Shown here: positions 55,361 through 64,000 of the stretch, one piece after another
Position numbering within the stretch: position 1 is the stretch's first letter
Layout: each line of letters opens with the position of its first letter
Origin: Alteromonas sp. KUL49
Lineage (GTDB): Bacteria; Pseudomonadota; Gammaproteobacteria; Enterobacterales; Alteromonadaceae
Assembly: GCF_006538345.1 (NCBI RefSeq)
Contig: NZ_BJKL01000006.1
Location: forward strand, 191,095-255,094
Direction: 5' to 3'
DNA length: 64,000 nt
Program-made: the position numbers and the translations under genes
The notes under the pieces: generated by a model
What the model was told of the DNA's origin: nothing
Databases searched by the model: none
Seen by the model: only the letters and a program-made list of their open reading frames with translations

Positions 55361-55792
55361 ATGACTCCCGAAAAAATCGCCTTAGTACAAACTTCTTTTA
55401 AAAGTGTTGTTCCCATTGCAGATACCGCTGCTGAATTGTTTTACGGGCGCCTTTTCGAAGTTGCACCAGAGGTTAAGCCTATGTTCGATGCGTCGAACAT
55501 GGAAGAACAGGGTAAAAAGCTGATGAAAACCCTAGCGGTAGCAGTTATTGGGTTATCTGACCTTCCGGCAATCGTTCCTATTGTGCAACAACTCGGTGTA
55601 AAACACTTGGATTACGGTGTTGAGCCCGCGCATTTTAGCCCCGTAGGAGAATCGCTACTCTGGACATTAGAAAAAGGTCTTGGAGAGGCGTGGAATGAAG
55701 AGTTACTCGATGCATGGACGGAAGCGTATACTTTACTTTCAAACACCATGATCGATGCAATGGAAAAAGCTAAAGCAGAAGCGTTAGCGTAA
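55361..55792 (+). CDS. Single-domain globin
   Basis: A 143-residue globin like the haem domain of flavohaemoglobins, without a reductase part. Key sites: Tyr28 (B10), Phe42 (CD1), Gln50 (E7) in SNMEEQGKKLM, and the proximal His82 in GVKHLDYGVEPAHF. Such globins bind oxygen or nitric oxide; with B10 Tyr and E7 Gln it may detoxify NO. The gene lies in an accessory block between DUF1501 and the trmH end, and is convergent with trmH. Confidence 0.92.
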   Translation: MTPEKIALVQTSFKSVVPIADTAAELFYGRLFEVAPEVKPMFDASNMEEQGKKLMKTLAVAVIGLSDLPAIVPIVQQLGVKHLDYGVEPAHFSPVGESLLWTLEKGLGEAWNEELLDAWTEAYTLLSNTMIDAMEKAKAEALA

Positions 55793-55799
55793 TATGTGA

Positions 55800-55832
55800 G
55801 AGATGCAAGAATACAGAACTTTCTTGCATCTC
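55800..55832. terminator. Hairpin between convergent globin and trmH
   Basis: A perfect 12-base stem GAGATGCAAGAA / TTCTTGCATCTC with a 9-base loop occupies the gap between the two convergent genes. No strong T-run follows on either strand, so it may act as a bidirectional block rather than a classical terminator. Confidence 0.55.
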
Positions 55833-55845
55833 ACTAAGCGACGAA

Positions 55846-56565
55846 TTACTTGCTCGCTTCGTCTTCTTTTAATGCAGACAGAGCATCTTTAGACATCTGC
55901 ATTTGCTGCCACCATGATTCATCCGCAGCGATATGACCGTTTTCATCAATAGGTGGATAGGGAACGTCTTTGCGTTTGCACATATTCACTAGTCGAGGAT
56001 AGCCACCTTCAAACAATAGTGTTTGACACTCTTCTTCGGCAAGGTGCTGCTCGTTGTACATCCCTGCCAGCTCACGCTGGCGCTGGGCTTCGTAAAGTAC
56101 AAGGGCTGCTGCTACAGATACGTTTAGCGATTGCACCATACCTACCATGGGAATAACAATGTCTTGATCGGCCATAGCAATGGCTTCGTCGGTAACACCG
56201 TATTTCTCCTGACCAAATAGCACAGCGGTTGGCTTGGTGTAATCTATCTCTCGAAAATCTACGGCCTTCTCAGAAAGGTGAGTCACAAGGACTTGCATTC
56301 CCTGACCTTTCAACTCACCAATAGCTTCGCCAATAGTATCGTGGTTAGTTTGACGCACCCACTGCTGGCTACCCATCGCTGTGCCGCCGCGAAGTTTGTA
56401 CTTGTCTTCCCACACGGTATGTACTCTGTGTATACCAATGGCATCACAGGTGCGAACAACCGCTGAAACATTGTGAGGTTTATGTACGTTCTCAAGACAT
56501 ACTGTTAAATCAGTCTGTCGTTTAGCCAACATATCTCGGATACGCTGGTACCGCTCTGGTGACAT
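55846..56565 (-). CDS. trmH: tRNA (guanosine-18-2'-O)-methyltransferase
   Basis: A 239-residue SPOUT methyltransferase. The motifs LENVHKPHNVSAVVRTCDAIGIHRVH, AVLFGQEKYGVTDEAIAMADQDIVIPMVGMVQSLNVSVAAALVLYEA form the trefoil-knot SAM site. TrmH methylates the ribose of G18 in tRNA. Length equals E. coli TrmH (229) plus a short tail. It lies 3 bases after ridA on the same strand and within the gmk-rpoZ-spoT-trmH order conserved in gammaproteobacteria. Confidence 0.95.
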   Translation of the reverse strand: MSPERYQRIRDMLAKRQTDLTVCLENVHKPHNVSAVVRTCDAIGIHRVHTVWEDKYKLRGGTAMGSQQWVRQTNHDTIGEAIGELKGQGMQVLVTHLSEKAVDFREIDYTKPTAVLFGQEKYGVTDEAIAMADQDIVIPMVGMVQSLNVSVAAALVLYEAQRQRELAGMYNEQHLAEEECQTLLFEGGYPRLVNMCKRKDVPYPPIDENGHIAADESWWQQMQMSKDALSALKEDEASK

Positions 56566-56568
56566 AAC

Positions 56569-56955
56569 TTACTCCGGTAACTCCATAACGCCATCTATTT
56601 CAATCTGAGCACCTTTTGGAAGTGCTGCCACCTGAACAGCAGCGCGCGCTGGATAAGGCTGACTGAAATACTGGCTCATGATTTCATTTACCGTAGCAAA
56701 ATGAGAAAGGTCAGTAAGGAAGATATTTACCTTTACTAGGTGATCGGTAGAACCACCCGCTGCTTCACACACAGCTTTGATGTTTTCAAACACTTGAACT
56801 GCTTGCTCTGCAAACACGTCAGACACCATCTCCATGGTTTCGGGTACCAGTGGAATTTGACCAGAAAGATAAACAGTGGTGCCAGCTTTAGCAGCTTGGC
56901 TGTAAGTACCAATAGCGGCAGGTGCCTTATCAGTATGAATAATAGACTTAGACAT
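56569..56955 (-). CDS. ridA: 2-iminobutanoate/2-iminopropanoate deaminase RidA
   Basis: A 128-residue RidA/YjgF-family protein. It removes reactive enamine and imine intermediates of amino acid metabolism. Family marks are [46 protein letters not shown], and the catalytic Arg in [26 protein letters not shown]. It is placed between spoT and trmH, a common order in this group. A terminator from spoT lies just upstream, so it may have its own promoter. Confidence 0.95.
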   Translation of the reverse strand: MSKSIIHTDKAPAAIGTYSQAAKAGTTVYLSGQIPLVPETMEMVSDVFAEQAVQVFENIKAVCEAAGGSTDHLVKVNIFLTDLSHFATVNEIMSQYFSQPYPARAAVQVAALPKGAQIEIDGVMELPE

Positions 56956-56964
56956 AATGCATCC

Positions 56965-56996
56965 TAAAAATAAAAAAGCGCGATAATGATCGCGCT
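56965..56996 (-). terminator. Intrinsic terminator of spoT
   Basis: On the - strand the stem AGCGCGAT / ATCGCGCT with a 4-base loop is followed by TTTTTTATTTTTAG. It overlaps the spoT stop codon and lies just before the ridA start. Confidence 0.85.
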
Positions 56997-59103
56997 AATG
57001 TCGAGACTGGCTATGACGAGACACTTTCTGAACCTCTTGCATGGTGCGAATTTTCTTCATTACCCGTGCAAGATGAACGCGATTGTGGGTAGTCAATTCA
57101 ATATCAATAAAGTAAATATTACTCTCTTTTTCCTCAGTCTGCAGACCAATAATATTTGAGTCACAGCCAGAGATCATATTAGTGAGCGTAGCAAGGGTAC
57201 CTTGGTGGTTGAACAACTCTATTCGCAATGACGCTTTAAATTCGCCTTGAGGCTCACTGTCCCATTGCATAGGCAATACGCGCTGGGGCTCTTCTTTGGT
57301 CAGTTTGCGAATGTTGTTACAACCGGTTTGGTGAATTGTCATTCCGCGGCCAGGACTAAGTACCGCAACAATTTCATCATCAGGAATTGGATGGCAGCAA
57401 CGAGCGAAATTAACCAACAGACCTTCAGTACCGCGAATGGCCACGTTACCTTTGCGATCCTCTACGTCTGATGATTCACCAATCAAACGTCGTGCAACAA
57501 TTGCGCTGAGTTCGTTACCTACACCGATATCAATTAACAAGGCATCAAAATTATCGTGCTTGGTTTCCGCTACAACACGGTCGATGTCTTCTTGGGCAAT
57601 ATCATCTAACTTCACGCTTCCCAGCGCATGTCGAAGTAAGCGATTCCCCATATTTACCGCTTCTTGAGAATGTTGTTTACGCAAATACTGGCGAATATGG
57701 GTTCTTGCTCGAGCACTTACTACAAAGTTTAGCCAGTTCGCGTTTGGCTTCGCCTTAGGTGAAGTAATAATTTCTACCGATTGACCGTTTTCCAGTGGTT
57801 TACTCAAGCTGTAGTTTCTGCGCTCTACGCGAACACCCACACAGGTATCACCCACATCTGAATGCACGGCATAGGCGAAGTCCACTGCTGTTGCGCCCAT
57901 AGGTAGCTCGATAATGCGGCCATCAGGCGTGAATACGTAGATTTCGTCGGGGAATAGATCTGTTTTCACCGACTCGATAAATTCAAAAGACGAGCTGGCA
58001 GATTGCTGCAGCTCGAGCAGCGATTGCATCCACTTACGGGCGCGAAGCTGAGCTGTGGTGCCGCTATCACCTGGTTCTTTGTATAGCCAATGTGCAGCAA
58101 CCCCTTTGTCGGCCATGTGATCCATTTCAGTAGTACGAATTTGGATTTCAACAGGAATACCGTGTGGCCCAATCAACGACGTGTGCAAGGACTGATAACC
58201 ATTGGTACGAGGAATAGCGATGTAATCTTTAAAGCGATTCTCAATAGGTTTATATAAACCGTGCATTGCACCAAGGGCGCGGTAGCAACTATCAACAACA
58301 TCCACCACGATTCTGAAGGCGTATATGTCCATAACCTCGTTGAACATAAGCTCTTTGTTCTTCATTTTGCGGTAAATGGAATACAAATGCTTCTCTCGCC
58401 CTAACACATCAGCCTTGATGTTGTTGGACTGGAGCCGAGTTTCTAACTCTTCGCGAATATTCTCAATGATTTCTCGGCGGTTACCTCGTGCCTGACGTAC
58501 TGCTGACTTCAGCGCTCGATGACGCATGGGATACATGGCTTGAAAACCTAGGTCTTCAAGTTCATTTTTAATATCGTGAATACCCAATCTATGGGCAATA
58601 GGTGCGTAAATTTCGAGAGTTTCAAGCGCTATTCTTCGGCGCTTATCAGGGCGAAGCGCACCCAAGGTACGCATGTTGTGCGTTCTGTCTGCTAGTTTGA
58701 TGAGGATGACTCGAATATCTTGAACCATAGCCATCATCATTTTGCGGAAGTTTTCAGCCTGTGCTTCTTGCTTACTGCTGAAGGCAATTTTGTCGAGCTT
58801 ACTTACGCCTTCTACCAACTCAGCTACGGTATCACCAAACGCTTCTGCCAAATCTTCTTTGCTGTAATGGGTGTCTTCTATTACATCGTGAAGCAGAGCC
58901 GCCATGATAGTTTCATGGTCAAGGTGCATATCGGCAAGAATGCCCGCTACTGCAACCGGATGCGTAATGTATGGATCACCGCTTGAACGCATCTGACCAT
59001 CATGCGCTTCTTGCGCTAAAACGAATGCGTCCTGCACCAACTGAACTAACTCAGAAGACAAGTATTCAGTGACTTTTTGTTTCAAACCTTCAAACAAATA
59101 CAC
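56995..59103 (-). CDS. spoT: Bifunctional (p)ppGpp synthetase/hydrolase SpoT
   Basis: A 702-residue stringent-response enzyme (E. coli SpoT 702). The N-terminal HD hydrolase has His48, His72/Asp73 and Glu76/Asp77 in HPVAVAGILADMHLDHETIMAALLHDVIEDT, a synthetase domain follows (LYSIYRKMKNKEL, ENRFKDYIAIPRTNGYQSLHTSLIGP), then a TGS domain (IYVFTPDGRIIELPMGATAVDFAYAVHSDVGD) and a C-terminal ACT domain (IELFNHQGTLATLTNMISGCDSNI). It balances (p)ppGpp with nutrient and fatty acid status. Position between rpoZ and ridA-trmH is conserved in related genomes. Confidence 0.96.
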   Translation of the reverse strand: MYLFEGLKQKVTEYLSSELVQLVQDAFVLAQEAHDGQMRSSGDPYITHPVAVAGILADMHLDHETIMAALLHDVIEDTHYSKEDLAEAFGDTVAELVEGVSKLDKIAFSSKQEAQAENFRKMMMAMVQDIRVILIKLADRTHNMRTLGALRPDKRRRIALETLEIYAPIAHRLGIHDIKNELEDLGFQAMYPMRHRALKSAVRQARGNRREIIENIREELETRLQSNNIKADVLGREKHLYSIYRKMKNKELMFNEVMDIYAFRIVVDVVDSCYRALGAMHGLYKPIENRFKDYIAIPRTNGYQSLHTSLIGPHGIPVEIQIRTTEMDHMADKGVAAHWLYKEPGDSGTTAQLRARKWMQSLLELQQSASSSFEFIESVKTDLFPDEIYVFTPDGRIIELPMGATAVDFAYAVHSDVGDTCVGVRVERRNYSLSKPLENGQSVEIITSPKAKPNANWLNFVVSARARTHIRQYLRKQHSQEAVNMGNRLLRHALGSVKLDDIAQEDIDRVVAETKHDNFDALLIDIGVGNELSAIVARRLIGESSDVEDRKGNVAIRGTEGLLVNFARCCHPIPDDEIVAVLSPGRGMTIHQTGCNNIRKLTKEEPQRVLPMQWDSEPQGEFKASLRIELFNHQGTLATLTNMISGCDSNIIGLQTEEKESNIYFIDIELTTHNRVHLARVMKKIRTMQEVQKVSRHSQSRH

Positions 59104-59180
59104 AGTGCGATGAAATTCCTATTATTTACCCATTATTAAGAATACGTAGATTTATGCGTGAAGCCAAGCAAACAAAGAAA

Positions 59181-59211
59181 AGCGCCAGTGCTTTTTCACG
59201 GCACTGGCGCT
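59181..59211 (-). terminator. Hairpin after rpoZ
   Basis: A perfect 11-base stem AGCGCCAGTGC / GCACTGGCGCT with a 9-base loop lies 38 bases after the rpoZ stop. On the - strand it is followed by TTTTCTTTGTTT, a moderate T-rich tail, consistent with a terminator or attenuator before spoT. Confidence 0.65.
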
Positions 59212-59248
59212 CTATTTGACGTTACTGCCCCTCAAATGAGGGAAAGTC

Positions 59249-59521
59249 TTACTGATCAGATAAAATGTTAGCGACAGATGCAAACTCAGCATGTTCTTGC
59301 TGCTGTTGTTCACGGATCTCGTCTTGCTCTAGCGTGCTAGCAGTCACTAAACCTTCTTCGATTTCGCGAAGTGCAGTAACCGTTGGCTTGTCGTTTTGCA
59401 CGTCAACCATAGGATCTTTACCTTCAGTAGCGATTTGACGCGCACGACGTGCAGCTACCAATACTAGGTCAAAGCGGTTACCAATTTTATCTACGGCGTC
59501 TTCTACGGTTACGCGAGCCAT
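59249..59521 (-). CDS. rpoZ: RNA polymerase omega subunit
   Basis: A 90-residue omega subunit starting [59 protein letters not shown], nearly the consensus of the family. The ATG at 59521 is chosen over an upstream start that would add ten residues before the conserved [10 protein letters not shown] and because GGAG precedes it. Omega helps assemble RNA polymerase and, with SpoT products, mediates ppGpp effects. It lies between gmk and spoT as in most gammaproteobacteria. Confidence 0.97.
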   Translation of the reverse strand: MARVTVEDAVDKIGNRFDLVLVAARRARQIATEGKDPMVDVQNDKPTVTALREIEEGLVTASTLEQDEIREQQQQEHAEFASVANILSDQ

Positions 59522-59626
59522 GTATTTCTCCGAAACTAGGTTGTGCAATTAAATTCAAAAGGCCGCGTAGTATACACTGTTGTATACCGCGATCCTAGCG
59601 GTTTGTGTGATTTTACACCAACAAGA

Positions 59627-60268
59627 TCAAGGCTTTTTAGTCAACTCAGCAATTAGCGAGCTATGACGCATACTCTGCTTTATGGTTCGTACCCGTTGTG
59701 CGGTGACAATTCCATGCAACTCGCCAAGTGCCGTATCAAAATCATCATTGATGATCAGGTGATCAAATTCATCATAGTGGATCATTTCATCCACCGCTTT
59801 ACTCATTCTTCCCGCAATCACTTCTTGAGAATCTTGACCGCGATTGTTTAAACGCTCATTCAATACATCGAGTGATGGGGGGAGAATAAAAATACCGCAG
59901 GTATCTGGCAGTACTTCCTTCACTTGACGGGCACCTTGCCAATCAATATCCAAAAATACATCAATGCCCTTATGCAGGGTTTCCTCAATGGTAATTCTAG
60001 AGGTACCGTAGTAATTGCCGAATACTTCAGCCCACTCAAAAAACGCACCTTGCTCTATTAACGCCTCAAATTCTGTCTTGTCGACAAAGTGATAATGCTG
60101 ACCATTTACCTCACCGGGACGAGGGGCACGTGTTGTGTGTGAAACAGATACTTGCATTGGATTAGCAGCATTTGCGCCATACTTTTCCATTAACGCCTTA
60201 ATAAGACTAGATTTTCCTGCACCAGATGGTGCAGCAAGTATAAAGAGGTTACCTAATAACGAAGCCAT
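59627..60268 (-). CDS. gmk: Guanylate kinase
   Basis: A 213-residue guanylate kinase (family about 207). The P-loop APSGAGKSS is at residues 13-21, then [22 protein letters not shown] (GMP site) and [18 protein letters not shown]. It phosphorylates GMP to GDP in the cytoplasm. It begins the gmk-rpoZ-spoT cluster. The esterase gene upstream is divergent. Confidence 0.96.
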   Translation of the reverse strand: MASLLGNLFILAAPSGAGKSSLIKALMEKYGANAANPMQVSVSHTTRAPRPGEVNGQHYHFVDKTEFEALIEQGAFFEWAEVFGNYYGTSRITIEETLHKGIDVFLDIDWQGARQVKEVLPDTCGIFILPPSLDVLNERLNNRGQDSQEVIAGRMSKAVDEMIHYDEFDHLIINDDFDTALGELHGIVTAQRVRTIKQSMRHSSLIAELTKKP

Positions 60269-60475
60269 GTATGCGAATATTTTTCAGATAAAGGGTGAAT
60301 TCAAGCGCTAATAGTAGCATATTGAACGCATAAGCCCTACGGCACGTTTAATGTTAAATGCGTATGATTTTCATTAACTTAAATCAACGTAACTAAACTG
60401 TCAGCCAAAAATAAAAGTGCGAATTGATCGCGACATATGGCTAAAAAAGAGAGACACAAAAGGAACACACAAAGC

Positions 60476-61148
60476 ATGACACCGACTCAACTACCCTACG
60501 TCGATATCACTCCAGAACAACCAGCTGATGCATGTGTGATCTGGCTCCATGGATTAGGTGACTCCGGACATGGCTTTGCCCCCATAGTCCCGGAACTGAA
60601 ACTTCCAGAATCAATGTCAGTTAGATTTGTATTTCCTCACGCTCCAGAGCGCCCTGTCACCGTAAACGGTGGCATGCGCATGCGTGCATGGTACGACATT
60701 AAAACCCCTCGATTTTGAAAGCAGAGCAGATTTAGATGGCGTACTGACGTCGGCAGCTATGGTAGAAAAGTTGATGGATGCTGAAATCGCCAATGGCATC
60801 GCCCCAGAACGTATTGTGCTAGCTGGATTTTCACAAGGCGGTGTTATTGCGTTGCACTTACTACCACGCATTACAAAGAAAATTGCGGGCGTCATCGCGC
60901 TATCGACTTATATGTGCGAACCCAGCCGCTTACCTACGGAAGCCACTGACACCAACAAGTCTACGCCAGTAATGATGGCACACGGCGACCAAGACGAAGT
61001 GGTTCCCGTGTTCATGGGCAACGCCGCCTATCAAGCCCTCAAAGACAATGGCTTCAATGTTACATGGCAAACCTACACCATGCAGCACAACGTATGCATG
61101 CAAGAACTCAACGACATTTCAGCATGGCTTCAGAAGGTATTGGCTTAA
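60476..61148 (+). pseudogene. Carboxylesterase/phospholipase-like gene with frameshift
   Basis: The gene reads in two frames. The first part has ADACVIWLHGLGDSGHGFAPIVPEL and GMRMRAWYDIKT; the second resumes LDFESRADLDGVLTSAAMVEKL and includes the nucleophile AGFSQGGVIALHLL, the acid HGDQDEVVPV and the base MQHNVCMQEL. The switch is at a C4 run (60705-60708); removing one C gives ...YDIKTLDFESRAD, as expected for the family. The start at 60476 behind AAAAGGA fits better than the ATG at 60437. A whole protein would be about 223 residues. Sequencing error and real inactivation are both possible. Confidence 0.8.
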
Positions 61149-61160
61149 TCTGAATCTCGC

Positions 61161-61262
61161 GAGAGTAGGCGAATTCATTCCAAACACGCTGTGAACCCAT
61201 CCTTGGGCGCTCTGTCGCCGCATCCTTGCGGCGAAAGGTTTGTAATGAATTCGCCCACTCTC
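61161..61262. repeat. Palindromic intergenic repeat with nested hairpin
   Basis: Arms of 19 bases (61161-61179 and 61244-61262) are inverted with one mismatch. A strong internal hairpin TCGCCGCA/TGCGGCGA lies at 61215-61234. The interior has GTGAACCCATCCTTGGG, nearly identical to the core of the element at 4043-4146. It sits just after the esterase gene and might end its transcription. Confidence 0.75.
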
Positions 61263-61657
61263 ACTGTAGTTACCATACTCATATGCTCTATACATACTGA
61301 ACCGAGTTGAGTAGTAGTTATTCCTCGAATCTTCCCTTTTTCGATTTCTGAAAAGACGTCTATTTAAATGAGTTGGTAAAGTACTCTCATTATTCCGAAA
61401 CCAAGCACCGACGAGATTAGCAAGTGCCTATACGGGATGAACCAATATCCCGAATTCATCATCATTAGTACCCAGCAATGGTTGAAAAAAGTTTGAGGTG
61501 TAAGGGAGAGTCATAAGCAAAATGTCACTGGCATGGATGCCAGTGCCAAGCCTACAGGGAAGTATTTACGGCGTTTTTGCGTTGGCTCCCCTTGCATCTC
61601 GAACTTTGCAGCGGTGCTGTTACAAAACCAAGGATGGGTTCACAGCGTGTTTGGAAT
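61177..61657. repeat. Inverted pair of an exact 30-base repeat between esterase and hemC
   Basis: The same 30-base sequence, containing CGCTGTGAACCCATCCTTGG, occurs at 61177-61206 on the + strand and inverted at 61628-61657, exactly. Between them lies a near-perfect hairpin CACTGGCAT/ATGCCAGTG at 61526-61545. The 614-base gap 61149-61762 otherwise holds no gene that I can support. The layout suggests two copies of one repeat family next to each other in opposite orientation. Confidence 0.8.
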
Positions 61658-61762
61658 GCACTCTCATTCTTGGTGTAAATCCGCACTAGTTGTTTGAAGT
61701 CAATGCGCAAGTGCTAGGTTTTTTGTACACTATGGCAATCGTCTATATGCTGCAGGACAATC

Positions 61763-62701
61763 ATGACAGACACTCAAGTTACTCGCACAATTCGCATTGC
61801 TACGCGAAAAAGTGCCCTTGCACTTTGGCAAGCTGAATATGTAAAAGCCAAATTACTCGAAGCGCACGCTAATATTGCGGTAGAGCTCGTTCCAATGAGT
61901 ACTCAGGGAGATAAGATCCTTGATACGCCTTTGGCCAAAATTGGCGGTAAAGGGCTTTTTATTAAAGAACTTGAAGTGGCGATGCTGGAAGGCCGTGCGG
62001 ATATTGCAGTTCACTCGATGAAAGATGTACCTGTAGCATTTCCTGAAGGTTTTGGTTTACACGCTATTTGTGAGCGAGAGAATCCGTTTGATGCGTTTGT
62101 GTCGAACACCTACGAAAACTTGGACGCCTTACCACAGGGTGCAGTGGTGGGTACATCTAGCCTTCGCCGTCAGTGCCAGTTGAGAAAACACCGCCCCGAT
62201 TTGGTTATCAAGGACCTTCGCGGTAACGTCAATACTCGCTTAGCCAAGCTAGATGCTGGTGAATACGACGCTATAATTCTTGCCGCCGCCGGCCTTATTC
62301 GTTTAGAGATGCAAGACCGCATTCGCACAGAGCTGCCAGAGGCTATTTCATTACCTGCGGTTGGACAAGGCGCTGTGGGTATTGAATGTAGAGATGACGA
62401 TGCAGAGCTTATCGCCCTGCTCGCTCCGCTTAATCATACTGAAACTAATACCCGAGTCACTGCAGAGCGTGCGATGAACGCTCGGCTAGAGGGTGGTTGT
62501 CAGGTGCCCATTGGCAGTTTCGCTACGTTATCAGAGGGTACTGTCACACTAAACGGTATGGTAGGAAAGTCTGATGGCAGTACCTTGCTATATGCCACTG
62601 TGTCGGGTGATGTGAAAGATGCAGAGAAAGTCGGTATTGAAGTGGCCGAAGAGTTATTGTCACAAGGCGCGGGTGAAATCTTAAAGGCACTTCACGACTA
62701 A
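61763..62701 (+). CDS. hemC: Porphobilinogen deaminase
   Basis: HemC links four porphobilinogen molecules into hydroxymethylbilane for haem synthesis. The 312-residue protein has [21 protein letters not shown], the catalytic Asp region [63 protein letters not shown], and Cys246 in [16 protein letters not shown], which carries the dipyrromethane cofactor. It is directly followed by hemD (no gap) and hemX, the usual tetrapyrrole operon. A ribosome site (AGGA) precedes the ATG. Confidence 0.97.
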   Translation: MTDTQVTRTIRIATRKSALALWQAEYVKAKLLEAHANIAVELVPMSTQGDKILDTPLAKIGGKGLFIKELEVAMLEGRADIAVHSMKDVPVAFPEGFGLHAICERENPFDAFVSNTYENLDALPQGAVVGTSSLRRQCQLRKHRPDLVIKDLRGNVNTRLAKLDAGEYDAIILAAAGLIRLEMQDRIRTELPEAISLPAVGQGAVGIECRDDDAELIALLAPLNHTETNTRVTAERAMNARLEGGCQVPIGSFATLSEGTVTLNGMVGKSDGSTLLYATVSGDVKDAEKVGIEVAEELLSQGAGEILKALHD

Positions 62702-63418
62702 ATGTTCATCCTAACTCGCCCGTTACCCAAACTCGCTGCCAGCCAGCAAGCGTTTGAGGACGCGGGCGTTCCCTGCATTGGCGTCGCCACCACCGACATT
62801 CAACAACCTAATGACGTTTCCGCTCGTATCCACTCGGCGTTTTCGCAACATGCGACCATTGATGTGGTTATTGTTACTAGTGTATACGCCGTTTCACCAA
62901 TACTGACCAGCGGTATCAACCTCAATGCGATGCAGATCATTGCTATTGGCACAGCCACCGCCCACGCACTCAAGCAAGCGCTGCCAGCGCATAATATTTT
63001 AACGCCTTTATACCATACGTCTGAGGGTATACTCAGCATGCATCAACTTGATGGTAATACCAGTAAACAAGTGGTTATTATGAAAGGAGAAGGTGGAAGG
63101 CATCATATTGCAACTACACTTAATGAACGTGGTCACAGTGCAATAGAGTGTAACGTATACCAACGCATAGATTTGCCAACGCCAGTGTTTACAAATAAGT
63201 GGAAAATTAGCGACGTTAGCGGCATTATCGCTACCAGTGAGCATTTAGCAAAACAATTACTTAACGCCGAAAGCACACTGGCTAACTTACCTTGGCTAAC
63301 CATAAGCCAACGGGTCGCAGACGCGTTGCGCGAGCAAGGAATTAACTCGGTGGCTGTGTGCAATGGCGCTACAGACAACGCACTTATTGCCTGGATAAAG
63401 GACAATTGGGAGTATTAA
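62702..63418 (+). CDS. hemD: Uroporphyrinogen-III synthase
   Basis: HemD cyclises hydroxymethylbilane to uroporphyrinogen III. The 238-residue protein is poorly conserved like the whole family but starts FILTRPLPKLAASQQAFEDAGVPCIGV and has the late IIATSEHLAKQLL...LPWLTISQRVADALREQG pattern. Its ATG follows the hemC stop directly, so translation is coupled, and hemX begins right after its stop. Identity rests mostly on operon position. Confidence 0.92.
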   Translation: MFILTRPLPKLAASQQAFEDAGVPCIGVATTDIQQPNDVSARIHSAFSQHATIDVVIVTSVYAVSPILTSGINLNAMQIIAIGTATAHALKQALPAHNILTPLYHTSEGILSMHQLDGNTSKQVVIMKGEGGRHHIATTLNERGHSAIECNVYQRIDLPTPVFTNKWKISDVSGIIATSEHLAKQLLNAESTLANLPWLTISQRVADALREQGINSVAVCNGATDNALIAWIKDNWEY

Positions 63419-64000
63419 ATGACCGATAAGCAAGAAACGGGTCTTCAAACCAGCGTATCTTCACCTATGGATAGTAAAGACTCTACAGTTTCAGCCCCTA
63501 CCCCAACAGCCCAAAGCACCCCCAAAAAACGGCTAAGGGTAACGGCACAGGCTTATTATGGCTGGCCTTTAGTTTTCTGTTTGTTTGTATTCTCACGCTC
63601 GGTGGTGGTGCATATTGGTATTACACTCAAGCCACTAACCAAGCTCAGTTGGCGAATGAGGCTCAAATTGCGAATAGCATGGCCGTGCAGCAACTCAAGG
63701 CAACTCTCGAAGGCTCTCAATCTCAGCTACAAGCGCTAGCCGATACCAACTCGCAACTCAGTGAATCCGTGGCTTTGTTAGAAGCACAAAACCTCGCGCT
63801 TGAACAACAAAACCTTGCCACTCTGGAACAAATGAAATCGTTGGAGGGCCGCCGTCCTGCAGACTGGCTTATCGCAGAAGCAGATTATTTGGTGCGTATG
63901 GCTGGACGAAAAGTATGGCTCGACGACGACATACGCACAGCAATCATGTTGCTTATAAACGCCGACAAACGATTAGCATCATTGGCTGACCCGTCATTAC
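63419..64000 (+). CDS. hemX: HemX-like membrane protein, 3' partial, with frameshift
   Basis: HemX is a bitopic inner-membrane protein of the hemCDX operon; its enzymatic name (uroporphyrinogen-III methyltransferase) is doubtful. The first frame ends early at 63739, but the other frame continues with GNGTGLLWLAFSFLFVCILTLGGGAYWYYTQATNQAQLANEAQ (membrane helix) and a coiled coil running LKATLEGSQSQLQALADTNSQLSESVALLEAQNLALEQQ into RRPADWLIAEADYLVRMAGRKVWLDDD. The two join at A6 (63524-63529): one extra A gives TPKKTAKGNGTG. The 3' end lies outside the window. Confidence 0.85.

Noticed and set aside
60669..61148. A separate 159-residue hydrolase
   Set aside because: It lacks the N-terminal oxyanion strand of the fold, which is found in the preceding frame; both are one frameshifted esterase.
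63419..63739. A complete short protein after hemD
   Set aside because: The other frame continues with a HemX-like membrane helix and coiled coil, so this is hemX with a frame break and not a separate gene.
1..64000. CRISPR arrays, rRNA, tRNA, prophage or defence-island genes
   Set aside because: I saw no spaced direct repeats, no cloverleaf or rRNA sequence, and no integrase, phage structural or known defence genes.

Overview
The window looks like chromosome of a marine gammaproteobacterium of the order Alteromonadales (Alteromonas/Glaciecola-like). This is inferred from the gene set: gmk-rpoZ-spoT-trmH-recG synteny, hemC-hemD-hemX, the yigB/uvrD neighbourhood, DUF3300, DUF6435 and DUF6436 genes, a large TonB-dependent receptor, and abundant GGDEF and chemotaxis proteins. 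No rRNA, tRNA, CRISPR array, prophage or intact insertion sequence was found.

Layout. 1-7.4 kb: end of a yigB-type HAD phosphatase, then a lipid/redox insert (DUF2809 membrane protein, fatty acid desaturase, FAD monooxygenase, exported DUF4097-like protein), cysE, and uvrD behind a LexA (SOS) box. 7.4-18 kb: diguanylate cyclase response regulator, TonB-dependent receptor, NhaC antiporter, RarD transporter, a pair of Spondin_N secreted proteins (one a lipoprotein on a collagen-like stalk) and an OmpR/histidine kinase pair. 18-31 kb: thioesterase, recQ, GST, selO (ydiU) with a small overlapping gene, a GGDEF-EAL sensor, ribA, DUF3300, an ATP-grasp enzyme, a chemotaxis receptor and a thioredoxin-like protein. 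31-41 kb: HDAC-family deacetylase translationally coupled to an acetyl-CoA hydrolase-GNAT fusion, DnaJ-related protein, DUF1499, a MITE-like element, DUF6435, DUF885 peptidase, an exported TIM-barrel protein and a YhiN-type flavoprotein. 41-47 kb: a frameshifted LysR regulator, MscS channel, and a Fur-box-preceded operon of an unknown helical exported protein plus an FbpABC-type iron importer. 47-60 kb: peroxiredoxin, rsmJ and recG, then an accessory block (orphan flagellin, Cys-rich lipoprotein, DUF1800/DUF1501 pair, globin) that splits recG from trmH-ridA-spoT-rpoZ-gmk. 60-64 kb: frameshifted carboxylesterase, a repeat-rich intergenic stretch, and hemC-hemD-hemX running off the end.

Themes. 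Iron and tetrapyrrole handling (Fur operon, TonB receptor, globin, hemCDX), stress and DNA repair (uvrD, recQ, recG, spoT, peroxiredoxin, selO), and c-di-GMP/chemotaxis signalling. Three genes (LysR regulator, esterase, hemX) are each broken by a single-base length change in a homopolymer; sequencing error is a serious alternative to true pseudogenes. Intergenic regions carry palindromic repeats with a shared core and one element with near-perfect 17-bp terminal inverted repeats starting with TA. I did not find an obvious new defence or mobile system. The best candidates for undescribed biology are the Fur-linked helical protein, the spondin pair with its two-component system, the deacetylase/acyl-CoA hydrolase-acetyltransferase unit, and the small Cys-rich lipoprotein.
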